DNA of 30,351 nt from a virus. The notes under the pieces are model-generated. The model was not told where the DNA came from and ran no database searches. It worked only from the letters and a program-made list of their open reading frames with translations. Location of the stretch: positions 1 through 30,351 of IMG/VR virus record IMGVR_UViG_3300028027_000166; one strand, given 5' to 3'. The position numbers and the translations under genes were made by a program. Shown piece after piece: positions 19,608 through 28,498 of the stretch. Each line of letters starts with the position of its first letter. The stretch's first letter is position 1.

Positions 19608-19839
19608 GATTTCTAAAATATTCAAAGAAAACTAAGCCAATACCTACAATTGCAGACCAAACTAGACTTCCTAAACTCTTTTCAATAATGGCTCTGCGCA
19701 AAGCAGCCCTTTCAGCTTGGGCTTCTATTGCCATTCTTACCCATTGAGTTTCTTCAGGGGTTAATGAATGTTGTAGTGGAGTTGTCGAAAGAGCAACTCG
19801 TATATCTTCAATTAATGCTGCTCTTTCGTCTGCTGTCAT
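19594..19839 (-). CDS. C-terminally anchored membrane protein, 81 aa (holin/antiholin candidate)
   Basis: MTADERAALIEDIRVALSTT then LTPEETQWVRMAIEAQAERA are soluble and helical. LRRAIIEKSLGSLVWSAIVG then IGLVFFEYFRNHGFK carries one transmembrane segment near the C-terminus. The HxLTxEExxWVRxAIxxxxxRAxLRxAIIEKSLxSLVW pattern recurs in phage genomes beside lysis genes. A single-TM tail suggests a holin, antiholin or spanin-like part. Only the position supports this. Confidence 0.6.
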   Translation of the reverse strand: MTADERAALIEDIRVALSTTPLQHSLTPEETQWVRMAIEAQAERAALRRAIIEKSLGSLVWSAIVGIGLVFFEYFRNHGFK

Positions 19840-19841
19840 AC

Positions 19842-20066
19842 TTACTCCGCTTTAGGTTCTTCTACAGGTTTTGATAGAGATTCCTCAAGCATCTTAATAA
19901 AAGCATCTTTACCAACAGATAGCTGGTCAAGGTTAAATTGTGCTGAAGAAATCTTCCTATCTAAATCAAAACAATGATTACAAAGCATTTGTTGCTCTGG
20001 AGTCATGTCCTCAAATTGATACTCTTTACCATTTACAGTAACTGGGGTCTTTTTATCTTTTCCCAT
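19842..20066 (-). CDS. DUF6447-like small protein, 74 aa
   Basis: VNGKEYQFEDMTPEQQMLCN then HCFDLDRKISSAQFNLDQLS. The opening 'NGKxYxxEDxxxEAQ' and 'LDRKIxxxxFxLxQ' resembles small cyanophage and environmental-phage proteins (DUF6447 type). Helical, with an acidic Pro-rich tail. AAGGAG lies 7 bases before the ATG in a 29-base gap. The function is unknown. Confidence 0.65.
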   Translation of the reverse strand: MGKDKKTPVTVNGKEYQFEDMTPEQQMLCNHCFDLDRKISSAQFNLDQLSVGKDAFIKMLEESLSKPVEEPKAE

Positions 20067-20095
20067 TACTTTCTCCTTACTTAGTTAAAAAAATC

Positions 20096-20428
20096 TTACT
20101 TAATTTGCATAGTGTATTTTAATACAAACTGTTTATTCTGATAATCAAAAGAATAACCTTTAGCATATACACCGACATAAGCACCTGCTACATCAGCTAT
20201 AAAGTCTTTATAGCTTGCTGTATGCTTTGTAGGATGCTTATAGTCATATACTTCTTTAGCTGCTCCAATAGCTACAGCAGTTAAGAAAGCCTTCTCTGGA
20301 CTCATTACTTCACTAAAACCATAAGACAATACTGCACTACCTGCAAAGTGCTGTGCTTTGTCTTTACCTGTCCAACTATCTTGAGCTAGACAGGTTATTG
20401 GTAATAGTAAAAGTAAGTATTTAAGCAT
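20096..20428 (-). CDS. YfiM-like secreted/envelope protein, 110 aa
   Basis: The N-terminus MLKYLLLLLPITCLAQDSW is a signal peptide; cleavage after CLA is more likely than a lipoprotein site because the region before Cys is a poor lipobox. GKDKAQHFAGSAVLSYGFSE then AFLTAVAIGAAKEVYD is the YfiM/DUF2279 motif (DKxxHFxxSxxL...GxxKExxD), as in some phage and bacterial envelope proteins. It sits between the fibre/HNH genes and the lysis genes. A spanin-like or entry role is possible. Confidence 0.7.
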   Translation of the reverse strand: MLKYLLLLLPITCLAQDSWTGKDKAQHFAGSAVLSYGFSEVMSPEKAFLTAVAIGAAKEVYDYKHPTKHTASYKDFIADVAGAYVGVYAKGYSFDYQNKQFVLKYTMQIK

Positions 20429-20435
20429 TATTTAT

Positions 20436-20921
20436 TTAGATTCTATTATATTTACCAAAGTGCAAATTACGAGCTTCTAAGGCTACTAGACCAGCAAGTT
20501 CTAAGTCATCATAATAGCCAAAATGTTTGATTTCGCCATTCTTAGTCAATCTTATAGACCATTTATTTGCTCTTTTGTGCCAAGATACACCTTTGTAACC
20601 AGAAGTGTTGCTACTGCACATTGTCTTATTGCATTGATTCTGACTTCTTGTAACTTCTCTTAGGTTCTCAATACTGTTGTCAGCCCTATTTCCGTTGATA
20701 TGGTCAATCTCTTTAGGCATATATCCATGAACAAATAAGTAAATCAATCTGTGAACTTTGTGCTGTTTACCTAACCAAGTAACATGGCGATACCCAGTAG
20801 AATGAATAAATCCCACTTCTTGACCAATAAGATAGCTTTTGTTTGGATGAGTAACTTTCTTCCAATACAAATAACCATCTCTGTAATCAAAGTATTCAGA
20901 TACTAATTCTTTATTTATCAT
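20436..20921 (-). CDS. Second HNH-AP2 homing endonuclease
   Basis: A 161-residue protein. [12 protein letters not shown] (11-22), the HNH core [20 protein letters not shown] (55-74) with [14 protein letters not shown], and an AP2-like domain [20 protein letters not shown] (about 108-127) with a [18 protein letters not shown] tail. It is clearly paralogous to the endonuclease at 14326 in architecture, but diverged. The ATG overlaps the tail-fibre stop as ATGA, so it is fused into the late operon by translational coupling and sits beside the fast-evolving fibre gene. Confidence 0.9.
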   Translation of the reverse strand: MINKELVSEYFDYRDGYLYWKKVTHPNKSYLIGQEVGFIHSTGYRHVTWLGKQHKVHRLIYLFVHGYMPKEIDHINGNRADNSIENLREVTRSQNQCNKTMCSSNTSGYKGVSWHKRANKWSIRLTKNGEIKHFGYYDDLELAGLVALEARNLHFGKYNRI

Positions 20922-22339
20922 GCGTTTGCCAATGTAGTTACTGTTCCTGAAGAGCCACGATACTTTAAAGCACCTGCTTCTACATAAAGAATACCACCAG
21001 CCACATTACCTGTAGGTGCTGTTCCGTTATAAATAACGATACATTTTGCAGCACTTGTAGGGTCTGAAGTTCCACCAAGCAACAAGTTCTGAGCAGCCGA
21101 TAAAGTCATTGCCTGTGTATATGTAACTAATCCAGCAGCAGTTCCACTAGCGGCAGTTCTCCAGACATGAGTGCCATTGGTTTGATAATACTGCGAGCTG
21201 TATCCGTTTTGAATATAAGTCCAACCGCCTGATGCAAAATAAGCATTGCTAGTCATTAAAGCTAATTCAATGCTTGGATGAGCAGAGAAAGAGCCAGTAT
21301 ATCCAACTTGCATTGCTTTATAGGTAGACCAAGCACTAGGAGTAACACCAATACCTAGGTTGCCTGATGAGTCTAGTGTTGCTTTAATTGTGCTATTTGT
21401 ACCAAACTGTAATGGAGTCGAATTAACTGTGTAAATCTGTGTTGCATAAGCAGTACCGCCAGAAACAATAGCTGTACCTCCTGAGTCAGCAATACCTATA
21501 ACAGCGTCAGCACCAGTATTTGTTAAACGCATAAAAGAAGCAGCAGCCGAAGCTCCACTTGCTTGGAAAAACTGACGAGATTGTGTAGCTGAACCAGATG
21601 AAACAGCAATTTCTAGTTTTGTGCTAGGACTACTTGTTCCAATACCTACATTACCAGAAGCGTCAATACGGAGTCGCTCATTAAAACCGCCAGTATAAAA
21701 TATCTGAGCACCACCAGTACGATATGTCATATTACTAGAGGTACTTGCTATCCAATTATTAGTATCTGTAAAGTAAGCAGTTCCAGTTACTCTAGTATTT
21801 CCAGCAACATCTACAGAATGAGCTGGACTAGCAGTACCAACACCAACTCTATTGTTAGTAGAATCAATAACAAAAGTATTGCTATCAAAGTTCAATCCAT
21901 TAGGAATAGATACTGCACTAGAGTTGATTGTTAAAGCATCTCCACTTGCATCTCCTAGTGTTGCACCGCCATTGGCTGAGAAAGCACCTGATGCTGATAG
22001 AGTAGTGAAAGCGCCAGCAGTAGGAGTTGTTCCACCTACAGCACCATTTAAAGCACCAGAGAAGCCACCAGAAGCTGTTACAGCATTGTCTTTAAGCAAA
22101 ACACCATCTACTGTTACACCTGCTCCAGAAGTCTTTTCGCCTACTGTGTCTGAGTAAACTCCTACAGCAGTAATAGAATCGCCACCTGCGCCTGTCTGAA
22201 ACTCTTTCAAGTCAGACATCAATTGACGAATAGCATTGTTAATGCCTGATGGAGCGCATCCTTCTGCAATGTTAATACTGTTTATGTCAGTATTATTTGC
22301 TGGGTCTACATCAAATTCTGAAATCTTTGTTTTTGCCAT
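20918..22339 (-). CDS. Tail fibre / receptor-binding protein
   Basis: A 473-residue protein. [20 protein letters not shown] then [20 protein letters not shown] is the common N-terminal attachment domain of environmental podophage fibres. Glycine-, serine- and threonine-rich stretches follow, with SxxxNxVGIGTxSP repeats ([42 protein letters not shown]), typical of trimeric fibres. It ends [20 protein letters not shown] without an S74 intramolecular-chaperone protease. The HNH gene follows at once. It would bind the host surface. Confidence 0.85.
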   Translation of the reverse strand: MAKTKISEFDVDPANNTDINSINIAEGCAPSGINNAIRQLMSDLKEFQTGAGGDSITAVGVYSDTVGEKTSGAGVTVDGVLLKDNAVTASGGFSGALNGAVGGTTPTAGAFTTLSASGAFSANGGATLGDASGDALTINSSAVSIPNGLNFDSNTFVIDSTNNRVGVGTASPAHSVDVAGNTRVTGTAYFTDTNNWIASTSSNMTYRTGGAQIFYTGGFNERLRIDASGNVGIGTSSPSTKLEIAVSSGSATQSRQFFQASGASAAASFMRLTNTGADAVIGIADSGGTAIVSGGTAYATQIYTVNSTPLQFGTNSTIKATLDSSGNLGIGVTPSAWSTYKAMQVGYTGSFSAHPSIELALMTSNAYFASGGWTYIQNGYSSQYYQTNGTHVWRTAASGTAAGLVTYTQAMTLSAAQNLLLGGTSDPTSAAKCIVIYNGTAPTGNVAGGILYVEAGALKYRGSSGTVTTLANA

Positions 22340-22342
22340 GAT

Positions 22343-24250
22343 TTATTCCTTAGTTAATCCAAATGCTGTGCCATAACCTAAATTGATGGCTTTTCTTTGT
22401 AATTCTTTGCTCAAAGGCTCTATTGTTACTACTGATGCTGTAGACATTAATTTAGAAGCTAATTTAGGGTCTAGCATTGCCTCAACTAACAAAGTTCTTA
22501 TCTGGTCATCAGTTCCATTATATAGCCAGTTCATAGGAGCAGCTACTTTTTGCAACACCTGTGGAACATCTCCAAATACATTTTTACCAATCATTCCACC
22601 TATAAGATTTGCAGTAGACATATTCTTAAAAGTATCAGAACCTGCTGGTTTTGTTGCTCTGCCTAATACACCCTCGTCTAAGTCCTTGCTAATCTTTTCA
22701 AGAGCAATTCTTTGACCTTTAGGAATATCAGTCTTTTCTGGAAGATTTCTTACTGCCTTAGCAAATCCAGCCTGAGATAACATAAATAAGTCATCATTGA
22801 TAGGGTCTGGAATTGTAGAAGTAACTTTTGCTTTAATTCCTTGCAATTCATTCATTCTGTCAATTTCTTTACTGATGACAGCATACTTCTTCAAATAATC
22901 CTTATATTCTGGTGCAGCAGCCTCAATAGTGTCATCAACAGCTCGAATAACTTGATTTAATTCATTTCTAGCAGCTTTAAATGCACTAGAACTAGCACCA
23001 CCTTTATCAGATTTATCTAATAAACCTTGTTCAGCAGCTCTCAAATCTTTGCGAATCTCATAAAGCTCTTGAGGAGTTTGCGCCCTGCGAATATCTGATC
23101 TAGCAGATTCCATAGCAGAAATAACACTATCTCTCTTGCCAGCAGGAGTTTGAAGAATATCGTTAATTTTCTTTTCTGCAATTAAAGTAATACCAGACTG
23201 AAATTGCTCTGGAGTAACTGTAGAGTTTGCAAAAGCTCTTTCTCTAATTGGAGAGGTTAGATCATCTCTCTTAGTAATAACATTTGCAATAACATCTTTA
23301 TCTTTTGCCATTTTATCTAGAATTAAAGTTCTAGCTTTATTAGCTTCAGATGCTTGTTTAGCGAACATACCTTCTACATCAAGACCTCTAATTCCTTGTT
23401 CAGCAGAAACTAAGCCAATATCTCTAGATGCTTGTGCAGTAGTTGGAGTATATCCACCTACAGGAGCTTTATAAGTAGCCATTTTTGATGCTGCTAATTC
23501 AGGATTCTGAGCTAATTGATTAAGAATCTTTCCTGTAATTGCTTCTCTACCAGCCTGAGTAAATGGTCTAACGACATTGGCTGTTGTTCTAGCTGCTAAT
23601 GGAACACCAACAGATACTGTTGTAGGAGCTACCATACCGCCTAATAGACTTAATCCTAACTGTCCTGCTGTACCTGCCTCTCCATACTCTCTACCAGCAC
23701 CAGCAGCACTTGCACCGCCAATAGCACCAGCAGTTTGCAATGGGATATTTTCTGAAAGCAAAGCTGTGCCTGCAGCTTTTGGAGCTAATGCTTGAGCTAA
23801 CTTAGCAGTACCACCTACACCAGCAAGAGCTGAAGAAACATCTTGAACAATTCTCTCTTGTTTTGTTTCTGGCTCAGGCAATCCAGCTTGTGTCATTAAA
23901 GTTTGAGCAGACCTAGATGCCATTGGCAATTGACCAAGACTATATCCAGTACCTTTTTCTACACCTTGAGAAATAAGGTTATATAAAGTATTTAAAGCAT
24001 CACCAGCTAATAGTGGCAATCCTGCAACACCTGAAACACCAGCCCTAGCAGTTAATCCTACTTGCCTACCTAATTCCTCAGTAGTTCCTCTTGGAGTAGT
24101 CATCTTAACAATGGCTGCTTCAATCTCAGAATTAGACATTTCAGCAGGGAACTCTACAACACCAATATTAGGAATGTCTACAGTAACAGGCTCATTAGAT
24201 TTTTTACCGCCAACAACTACTGCTGGCAACTCTAGTTCTTTTTCAGCCAT
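22343..24250 (-). CDS. Large internal virion / ejection protein
   Basis: A 635-residue protein. The N-terminal region has DIPNIGVVEFPAEMSNSEIE then AAIVKMT, a module seen in phage ejection proteins. Ala/Gly hydrophobic stretches follow (GVSGVAGLPLLAGDALNTLY; TAGAIGGASAAGAGREYGEA; TAGQLGLSLLGGMVAPTTVS), then a long helical C-terminal half with DFR/DLRAAEQGLLD-type segments. Position and composition match the largest core protein released into the cell with the DNA. No lytic transglycosylase motif is seen. The ATG overlaps the upstream stop (TAATG). Confidence 0.65.
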   Translation of the reverse strand: MAEKELELPAVVVGGKKSNEPVTVDIPNIGVVEFPAEMSNSEIEAAIVKMTTPRGTTEELGRQVGLTARAGVSGVAGLPLLAGDALNTLYNLISQGVEKGTGYSLGQLPMASRSAQTLMTQAGLPEPETKQERIVQDVSSALAGVGGTAKLAQALAPKAAGTALLSENIPLQTAGAIGGASAAGAGREYGEAGTAGQLGLSLLGGMVAPTTVSVGVPLAARTTANVVRPFTQAGREAITGKILNQLAQNPELAASKMATYKAPVGGYTPTTAQASRDIGLVSAEQGIRGLDVEGMFAKQASEANKARTLILDKMAKDKDVIANVITKRDDLTSPIRERAFANSTVTPEQFQSGITLIAEKKINDILQTPAGKRDSVISAMESARSDIRRAQTPQELYEIRKDLRAAEQGLLDKSDKGGASSSAFKAARNELNQVIRAVDDTIEAAAPEYKDYLKKYAVISKEIDRMNELQGIKAKVTSTIPDPINDDLFMLSQAGFAKAVRNLPEKTDIPKGQRIALEKISKDLDEGVLGRATKPAGSDTFKNMSTANLIGGMIGKNVFGDVPQVLQKVAAPMNWLYNGTDDQIRTLLVEAMLDPKLASKLMSTASVVTIEPLSKELQRKAINLGYGTAFGLTKE

Positions 24251-25395
24251 TATTGTTCCAATCTTCCAGTTTTAGGGTTAAATCTAAACATTGGTTTTGG
24301 TGCAGGTGCTTCAGTTACAGCATCACCCTTTCCAGAAACTCTAGATGGTGTTGCTCTACCTGCGGACATATATACAGAATCTAATAAGTTTTCAAGTCTT
24401 ACCTGTTTAGCTTTTACTACTGAATCAGGCTCTCCAACTTGAGGGAAGTATGATTTTCTATATCCTTCTAACTGCTCTCTAGTATAAGCAGCACCAGTTC
24501 TAGCTGTTAATGCAGCATCAAGAATATCTAATTGTGCGCCTTCAATAATTTGTCTTTGTTCGCTTGATAAGTTTCTAGCTAAATAATCAGACCCAGTAAT
24601 AGACCTTACAGATTCAGCTAAAGCATTAGGTCTAACAGCTTTTGGCTCTTGACCTACAGCAGCTTGCATCTGAGCAATATTCTTGTCAATAATATTAGCC
24701 AATGTACCAGCTTTTCTTTCACCTTCAGATGGCATATTAACAGTAGTTGCTTTTGCTTTATTTTGTATTGCAATCTCATTAGCTATTGACTGGAAAGCAC
24801 CTTGAGGAAGTTTAGCGACATCAGCAGTTCCATATAAACCTAATGCCACATTACCATATTCACCTGTAAGCTCACCTTTACCGCTAATAGCCTTTTCAGC
24901 CTCTCCTATAGTTTTAACTAACTCAGGCTTACCCATTGCATATAAAGCAGGTGCTATTTTTGAAACATCATAGCTATACCCAGTAACTCTTTGTTGTTCT
25001 GGTGTTGCACCCATTGTTAGCATACCTTGGTCATCTCTTAGTGTTTGACCTTGAGGAATTACAGCAGGAGTTGTTTCATATTTAGGGGTAGCAGCAGAAG
25101 CCATTAATTGCTTAATCTGTTCAGCTTCTTTCTGTTTTCTAATCATCTCTTGCATCTGCATACCCTTAGCTAAATCAGCCAAAGTTCTATCCATTGCCCC
25201 TTGATAGCCTTGCATACCAGCCATACCAGCCTGTGATAATACCTGACCTGCGCCACCTCGACCACCTAAAGCAGCTAAAGATGCTTGCAAAATACCCTGA
25301 TTAAGAGCTTGTTCTCTTGTCTTTGCAAATTGTTCTTCACCGATTAATTGTCTTAAAAAATCTGGTGAACCTAGTAAATCATCAATAGTTGCCAT
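24250..25395 (-). CDS. Internal virion protein, 381 aa
   Basis: MATIDDLLGSPDFLRQLIGE then a Gly/Gln/Met-rich stretch (LAALGGRGGAGQVLSQAGMA) and a KGMQMQEMIRKQKEAEQIKQ helix. A mixed helical C-terminus includes ERKAGTLANIIDKNIAQM and GAAYTREQLEGYRKSYFPQV. The last region is a proline-rich tail ending FRFNPKTGRLEQ. The pattern occurs in ejection or internal proteins of environmental podophages. Neighbours on both sides are of the same type. The function is inferred from position. Confidence 0.6.
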   Translation of the reverse strand: MATIDDLLGSPDFLRQLIGEEQFAKTREQALNQGILQASLAALGGRGGAGQVLSQAGMAGMQGYQGAMDRTLADLAKGMQMQEMIRKQKEAEQIKQLMASAATPKYETTPAVIPQGQTLRDDQGMLTMGATPEQQRVTGYSYDVSKIAPALYAMGKPELVKTIGEAEKAISGKGELTGEYGNVALGLYGTADVAKLPQGAFQSIANEIAIQNKAKATTVNMPSEGERKAGTLANIIDKNIAQMQAAVGQEPKAVRPNALAESVRSITGSDYLARNLSSEQRQIIEGAQLDILDAALTARTGAAYTREQLEGYRKSYFPQVGEPDSVVKAKQVRLENLLDSVYMSAGRATPSRVSGKGDAVTEAPAPKPMFRFNPKTGRLEQ

Positions 25396-25399
25396 GTCT

Positions 25400-26389
25400 T
25401 TATCCTAATAAAGAAAGTAAGTTTGGTGTTCTTGCTCTTGTAGCAAGTAAATTATATAAACCTGAGTAATCAACAGCTCCTCTAGGAACAATGCTTTTAG
25501 TTGTTCCAGTAGGCTGTGTTGGTTTTTCAGCAAGAAGCGAATTAAGTGTGTTAGCAGCTCTTAAAGCATCTGTAGTGCTTAAAGATGTTTCAGCAGGTAC
25601 TGTTGTTGTAATTCCAGCAGTTCCTGTTGGCAATGCTTCAGCACCACCTAAATAACCTAAACCTGATGTAGCAGCAGCATCAGATAATGCACCGCCAGCA
25701 CTAGCTAATTGTTCAGCAGTTAATCCAGCAGTACCAGTAGGTAATGAAGATGCTCCACCTAAATATTCAATATTAGCAGCAGATCCAGCATCAATACCAA
25801 TGCCTGATGAGCCTGATACACCACTACCAATATTAGGGTTAAATTCGCCAAAGTTTCCAGCAGGTGAAGTTGTAGAAATGCCAAATACGCTATCTACAGG
25901 AGTAGTTGCCAATAAACTTCCAGTACCAGCATTAACTCCAATGCTAGGAGCAGCAGCATTAATACCAAAACCAGTAGATCCTGTACCTACTGCACCAGTT
26001 TCAGCACCACCTAAAGCAGCAGATCCTAGAAAGTCAGTACCAGCAACAGCAGCTTCTGTAGCAGTAGCAGCACTAGCTCCAGCACTAGCAGCTTCAGCAG
26101 CAGTAGCTCCTTCAGCTAAAGCAGCAGTTTCAGCAGCATTACCAGCAGCAATAGCTTCAGCTCCTAAATAAGCTCCACCAGCTAAAGCTGCAACACCAAG
26201 CCATCCCATTGGTATTTCTTCATTAACCTTGTCATCAATCCATGAGCCAGCATCTTTAACTGGGTCTACTACAGCATCAACAATATTATCAATGAAGCCA
26301 CCACCACCGCCTTGTAGCTTAATTTTTTTATCGCCACAATGCTGAAATGCACCACTTGGCAATTCTCCGAAATGTGCATTTAATCTCAT
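25400..26389 (-). CDS. Ala/Gly-rich ejection-type protein, 329 aa
   Basis: An amphipathic start precedes one hydrophobic segment (MGWLGVAALAGGAYLGAEAI, about 57-76). Long Ala/Gly/Ser/Thr-rich low-complexity follows (AAEAASAGASAATATEAAVA). An internal duplication YLGGASSLPTGTAGLT and YLGGAEALPTGTAGIT lies near residues 208 and 246. Such composition is common in podophage internal proteins that form a membrane channel. Its ATG overlaps the GNAT gene stop. It differs from any named family I know. Confidence 0.6.
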   Translation of the reverse strand: MRLNAHFGELPSGAFQHCGDKKIKLQGGGGGFIDNIVDAVVDPVKDAGSWIDDKVNEEIPMGWLGVAALAGGAYLGAEAIAAGNAAETAALAEGATAAEAASAGASAATATEAAVAGTDFLGSAALGGAETGAVGTGSTGFGINAAAPSIGVNAGTGSLLATTPVDSVFGISTTSPAGNFGEFNPNIGSGVSGSSGIGIDAGSAANIEYLGGASSLPTGTAGLTAEQLASAGGALSDAAATSGLGYLGGAEALPTGTAGITTTVPAETSLSTTDALRAANTLNSLLAEKPTQPTGTTKSIVPRGAVDYSGLYNLLATRARTPNLLSLLG

Positions 26390-26790
26390 AACTTATTCTC
26401 CACAATTACATATTTTTCAGTAAATCCTAATCTTCTCCAAAGTCTAGCAATTGATTCTCTTGCTGCGCCTTGAACCTTTGTAGCACCTTGAGTTTTAAGT
26501 AAATCTGTAAACTCTTTATATATTACTTTGTCGCTTATGAACTTACCACCAATTGTCGTAATAAAAGCAACTCTATCATTCGGATAGTTTAAGAAAGATA
26601 CTGTGCAACAGCCTTTAATCTTTCCTAAATCATCTAAAGCTACTATTAACTGCCATTGTCCATTAGTTAAATAGACTTTTGCTTGGTCTAGTGAGTAATC
26701 TCCATCAGAATACTGTAAAGCATCTCCAATGAAATCACTTACTAGATTCCAAGATTGTGAAATGAAGTTCTTATGAACTAATTTGAGCAA
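26386..26790 (-). CDS. GNAT-like protein in the T7 gp13 position
   Basis: A 134-residue protein. GQWQLIVALDDLGKIKGCCT then VSFLNYPNDRVAFITTIGGK then TKVQGAARESIARLWRRLGF resemble strands and the C-terminal helix-'RLGF' of N-acetyltransferase folds, as in the T7 gp13 family of internal virion proteins. The start is TTG at 26790, directly after the upstream stop; no ATG lies near. It is followed by three ejection proteins as in T7. Catalytic ability is uncertain because no clear CoA-binding Q/R-x-x-G-x-A is seen. Confidence 0.7.
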   Translation of the reverse strand: MLKLVHKNFISQSWNLVSDFIGDALQYSDGDYSLDQAKVYLTNGQWQLIVALDDLGKIKGCCTVSFLNYPNDRVAFITTIGGKFISDKVIYKEFTDLLKTQGATKVQGAARESIARLWRRLGFTEKYVIVENKL

Positions 26791-27696
26791 TTAAAACCCT
26801 GCTAATAAACCGCCACCCAAAGCACCGATACCAGCACCCAATACTGAGTTGCTAATACCACCTGTAGTTCCACCTAATAAATTACCAGCTAAATAACCTA
26901 AACCAGCACCACCTAAAGCAGAACCAATATAGTTATTAGGAGCTTGAGTAGTTTGACTACCATAAGAACCTAATGGAGTTCCATAAACACTTGATAAATA
27001 ACCTTGTAACTGTTGGTACGGTAACTGCTGACCAAACTGGTAACGAGCCATCTGTTCTTGTAATGGTTGAGCTGCAATAGCTTCTCTTGCTGCACCAACT
27101 TGAGCCAATTGCTGAGAAGGAATATATTGTTGAGCATACATCTGTGGAGCAAGACCAGCTAACTGAGCTTGACCTAATTGTGCTTGTTGTTGTAAGCCTC
27201 TTTCAGCTTGGTACTGTTGTCCAGCAATATTGCTAGTAATGTCACCTAAAGCACGACCATAACCCTCTGTAGCCTGTCCTAGAGCATTTTGCATAGCACC
27301 TGATCCATAGCGACCAGACTTTGAATAAAGACTAGCAATGCTTGGCAATACTTGATTAGAGAACTGTTGCTCTAATGGTCGAGTTGCAGCTTGCATCATC
27401 TGAGCTTGATAAGGGTTTGCGCCTAGGAATGAACCAGCAGCAGTTGCACCGATACCGCCCAAAGACTGTTGATAAGCCTGTTGAGCTTGTTGTAATACAG
27501 GGCTTGACTGAGTTGCTAGAGCTTCTTGTTGAGCTAGAGCCTGTTGAGTCTGAGCAGAAGGACTAACATATGTCTGACCTTCAAAGAACTTAGGTTGCTC
27601 ACCTGTAAGGAATAGACTTTGCGCCCTCTCTAAACCTTGTGTAAGGTAAGGCAATAACGCTGGGTCAATGCTTGATGTTGTTGTTGTATCTGCCAT
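26791..27696 (-). CDS. Gln-rich internal/ejection protein, 301 aa
   Basis: MADTTTTSSIDPALLPYLTQ, then Gln/Ala-rich helices (QQALAQQEALATQSSPVLQQ; QQYQAERGLQQQAQLGQAQL), SGRYGSGAMQNALG and a glycine-zipper tail (GGAGLGYLAGNLLGGTTGG, then VLGAGIGALGGGLLAGF). The tail is a plausible membrane-inserting helix pair. This 'S-G-R-Y-G-S-G-A-M-Q' family is frequent in environmental podophages, usually placed before the large ejection proteins. T7 gp14-like function is inferred. Confidence 0.65.
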   Translation of the reverse strand: MADTTTTSSIDPALLPYLTQGLERAQSLFLTGEQPKFFEGQTYVSPSAQTQQALAQQEALATQSSPVLQQAQQAYQQSLGGIGATAAGSFLGANPYQAQMMQAATRPLEQQFSNQVLPSIASLYSKSGRYGSGAMQNALGQATEGYGRALGDITSNIAGQQYQAERGLQQQAQLGQAQLAGLAPQMYAQQYIPSQQLAQVGAAREAIAAQPLQEQMARYQFGQQLPYQQLQGYLSSVYGTPLGSYGSQTTQAPNNYIGSALGGAGLGYLAGNLLGGTTGGISNSVLGAGIGALGGGLLAGF

Positions 27697-27700
27697 GATT

Positions 27701-28498
27701 TTATCCTATGACTACATAATCAAAAGTTTTACCTGCAATACTATTAGCAGGGTGTGAAATTACTGCGCTTCCATTAGTTACTGAACTAATATAAGGGTTT
27801 GTATAAATATTGCTTGTATATCCATTGCTAGATAAGTAACTCATTGTTGCTATTACTGAAGGTGTTGTTGGTCTTGTAGGACTTGTCTGTGTCCCAAAAT
27901 GCTCAATAGATACCCCTACATCACTCGGTCTCCAAGCTAATTGAACATAATCATCTTTTTGCAATGCAATAAAGAAGTTCAATGCTGCAATACCTCTAGA
28001 TGCTGTTCCAGTAGATTTTCTAGCTTGCATACCAAATTCACTATTACTACCTGATACATCTGAACCATTTTTTCTAAACCAGATAGATACTTCTTGAGAA
28101 TCATTAGTTGTATTAACTAACTGAACTGAAAACTGAATATTGTATAAACCAGCATAGCCAGCTTTTAGCTTTGTGCTATCAACAAGACTTGCACCTAAAG
28201 CATAGTCTGTTGTATCAAAAGTAATGATATTTACATCTGTTGTATTTGCAGCTACTTGATCTGTGCTATCTTGCACCCCTAAATAAGGATAGTAAGCAGT
28301 AGAAGATATATCATCTGTTGCACTAAGCAATATAACTGAATCTACACCAATACGAGCATCTGTAATAGTAGTGCTTGTTGCTCCACCAGTAGCCAAAGTA
28401 ACAGAACCAGTATTATTGGTCTTGCCATTCATAATGCCATTGACTACTTCGGCTACACCCCTAGGGTCTGCTCCGAAAGGTGGTAATACTCTAAACAT
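27701..28498 (-). CDS. C1q-like jelly-roll head or tail fibre protein, 265 aa
   Basis: The N-terminus MFRVLPPFGADPRGVAEVVN then GIMNGKTNNTGSVTLAT is a phage motif (LPPFGADxRxVAEVVNxxMNGKTN). The C-terminal half reads AGYAGLYNIQFSVQLVNTT then SIWFRKNGSDVSGS and ALNFFIALQKDDYVQLAWRP, which are the strand patterns of C1q/TNF-like trimers (YxxxFSxxL, W-x-R-K-N-G-x-D-V, D-Y-V-x-L-x-W). Probably an adhesin or vertex fibre. The start overlaps the nozzle stop as TAATG. Confidence 0.7.
   Translation of the reverse strand: MFRVLPPFGADPRGVAEVVNGIMNGKTNNTGSVTLATGGATSTTITDARIGVDSVILLSATDDISSTAYYPYLGVQDSTDQVAANTTDVNIITFDTTDYALGASLVDSTKLKAGYAGLYNIQFSVQLVNTTNDSQEVSIWFRKNGSDVSGSNSEFGMQARKSTGTASRGIAALNFFIALQKDDYVQLAWRPSDVGVSIEHFGTQTSPTRPTTPSVIATMSYLSSNGYTSNIYTNPYISSVTNGSAVISHPANSIAGKTFDYVVIG

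Noticed and set aside
23577-26171. Plus-strand open frames opposite the ejection-protein genes
   Set aside because: They are long only because the minus genes are Ala/Gly-rich, which removes antisense stops. No ribosome sites or coupling are seen.
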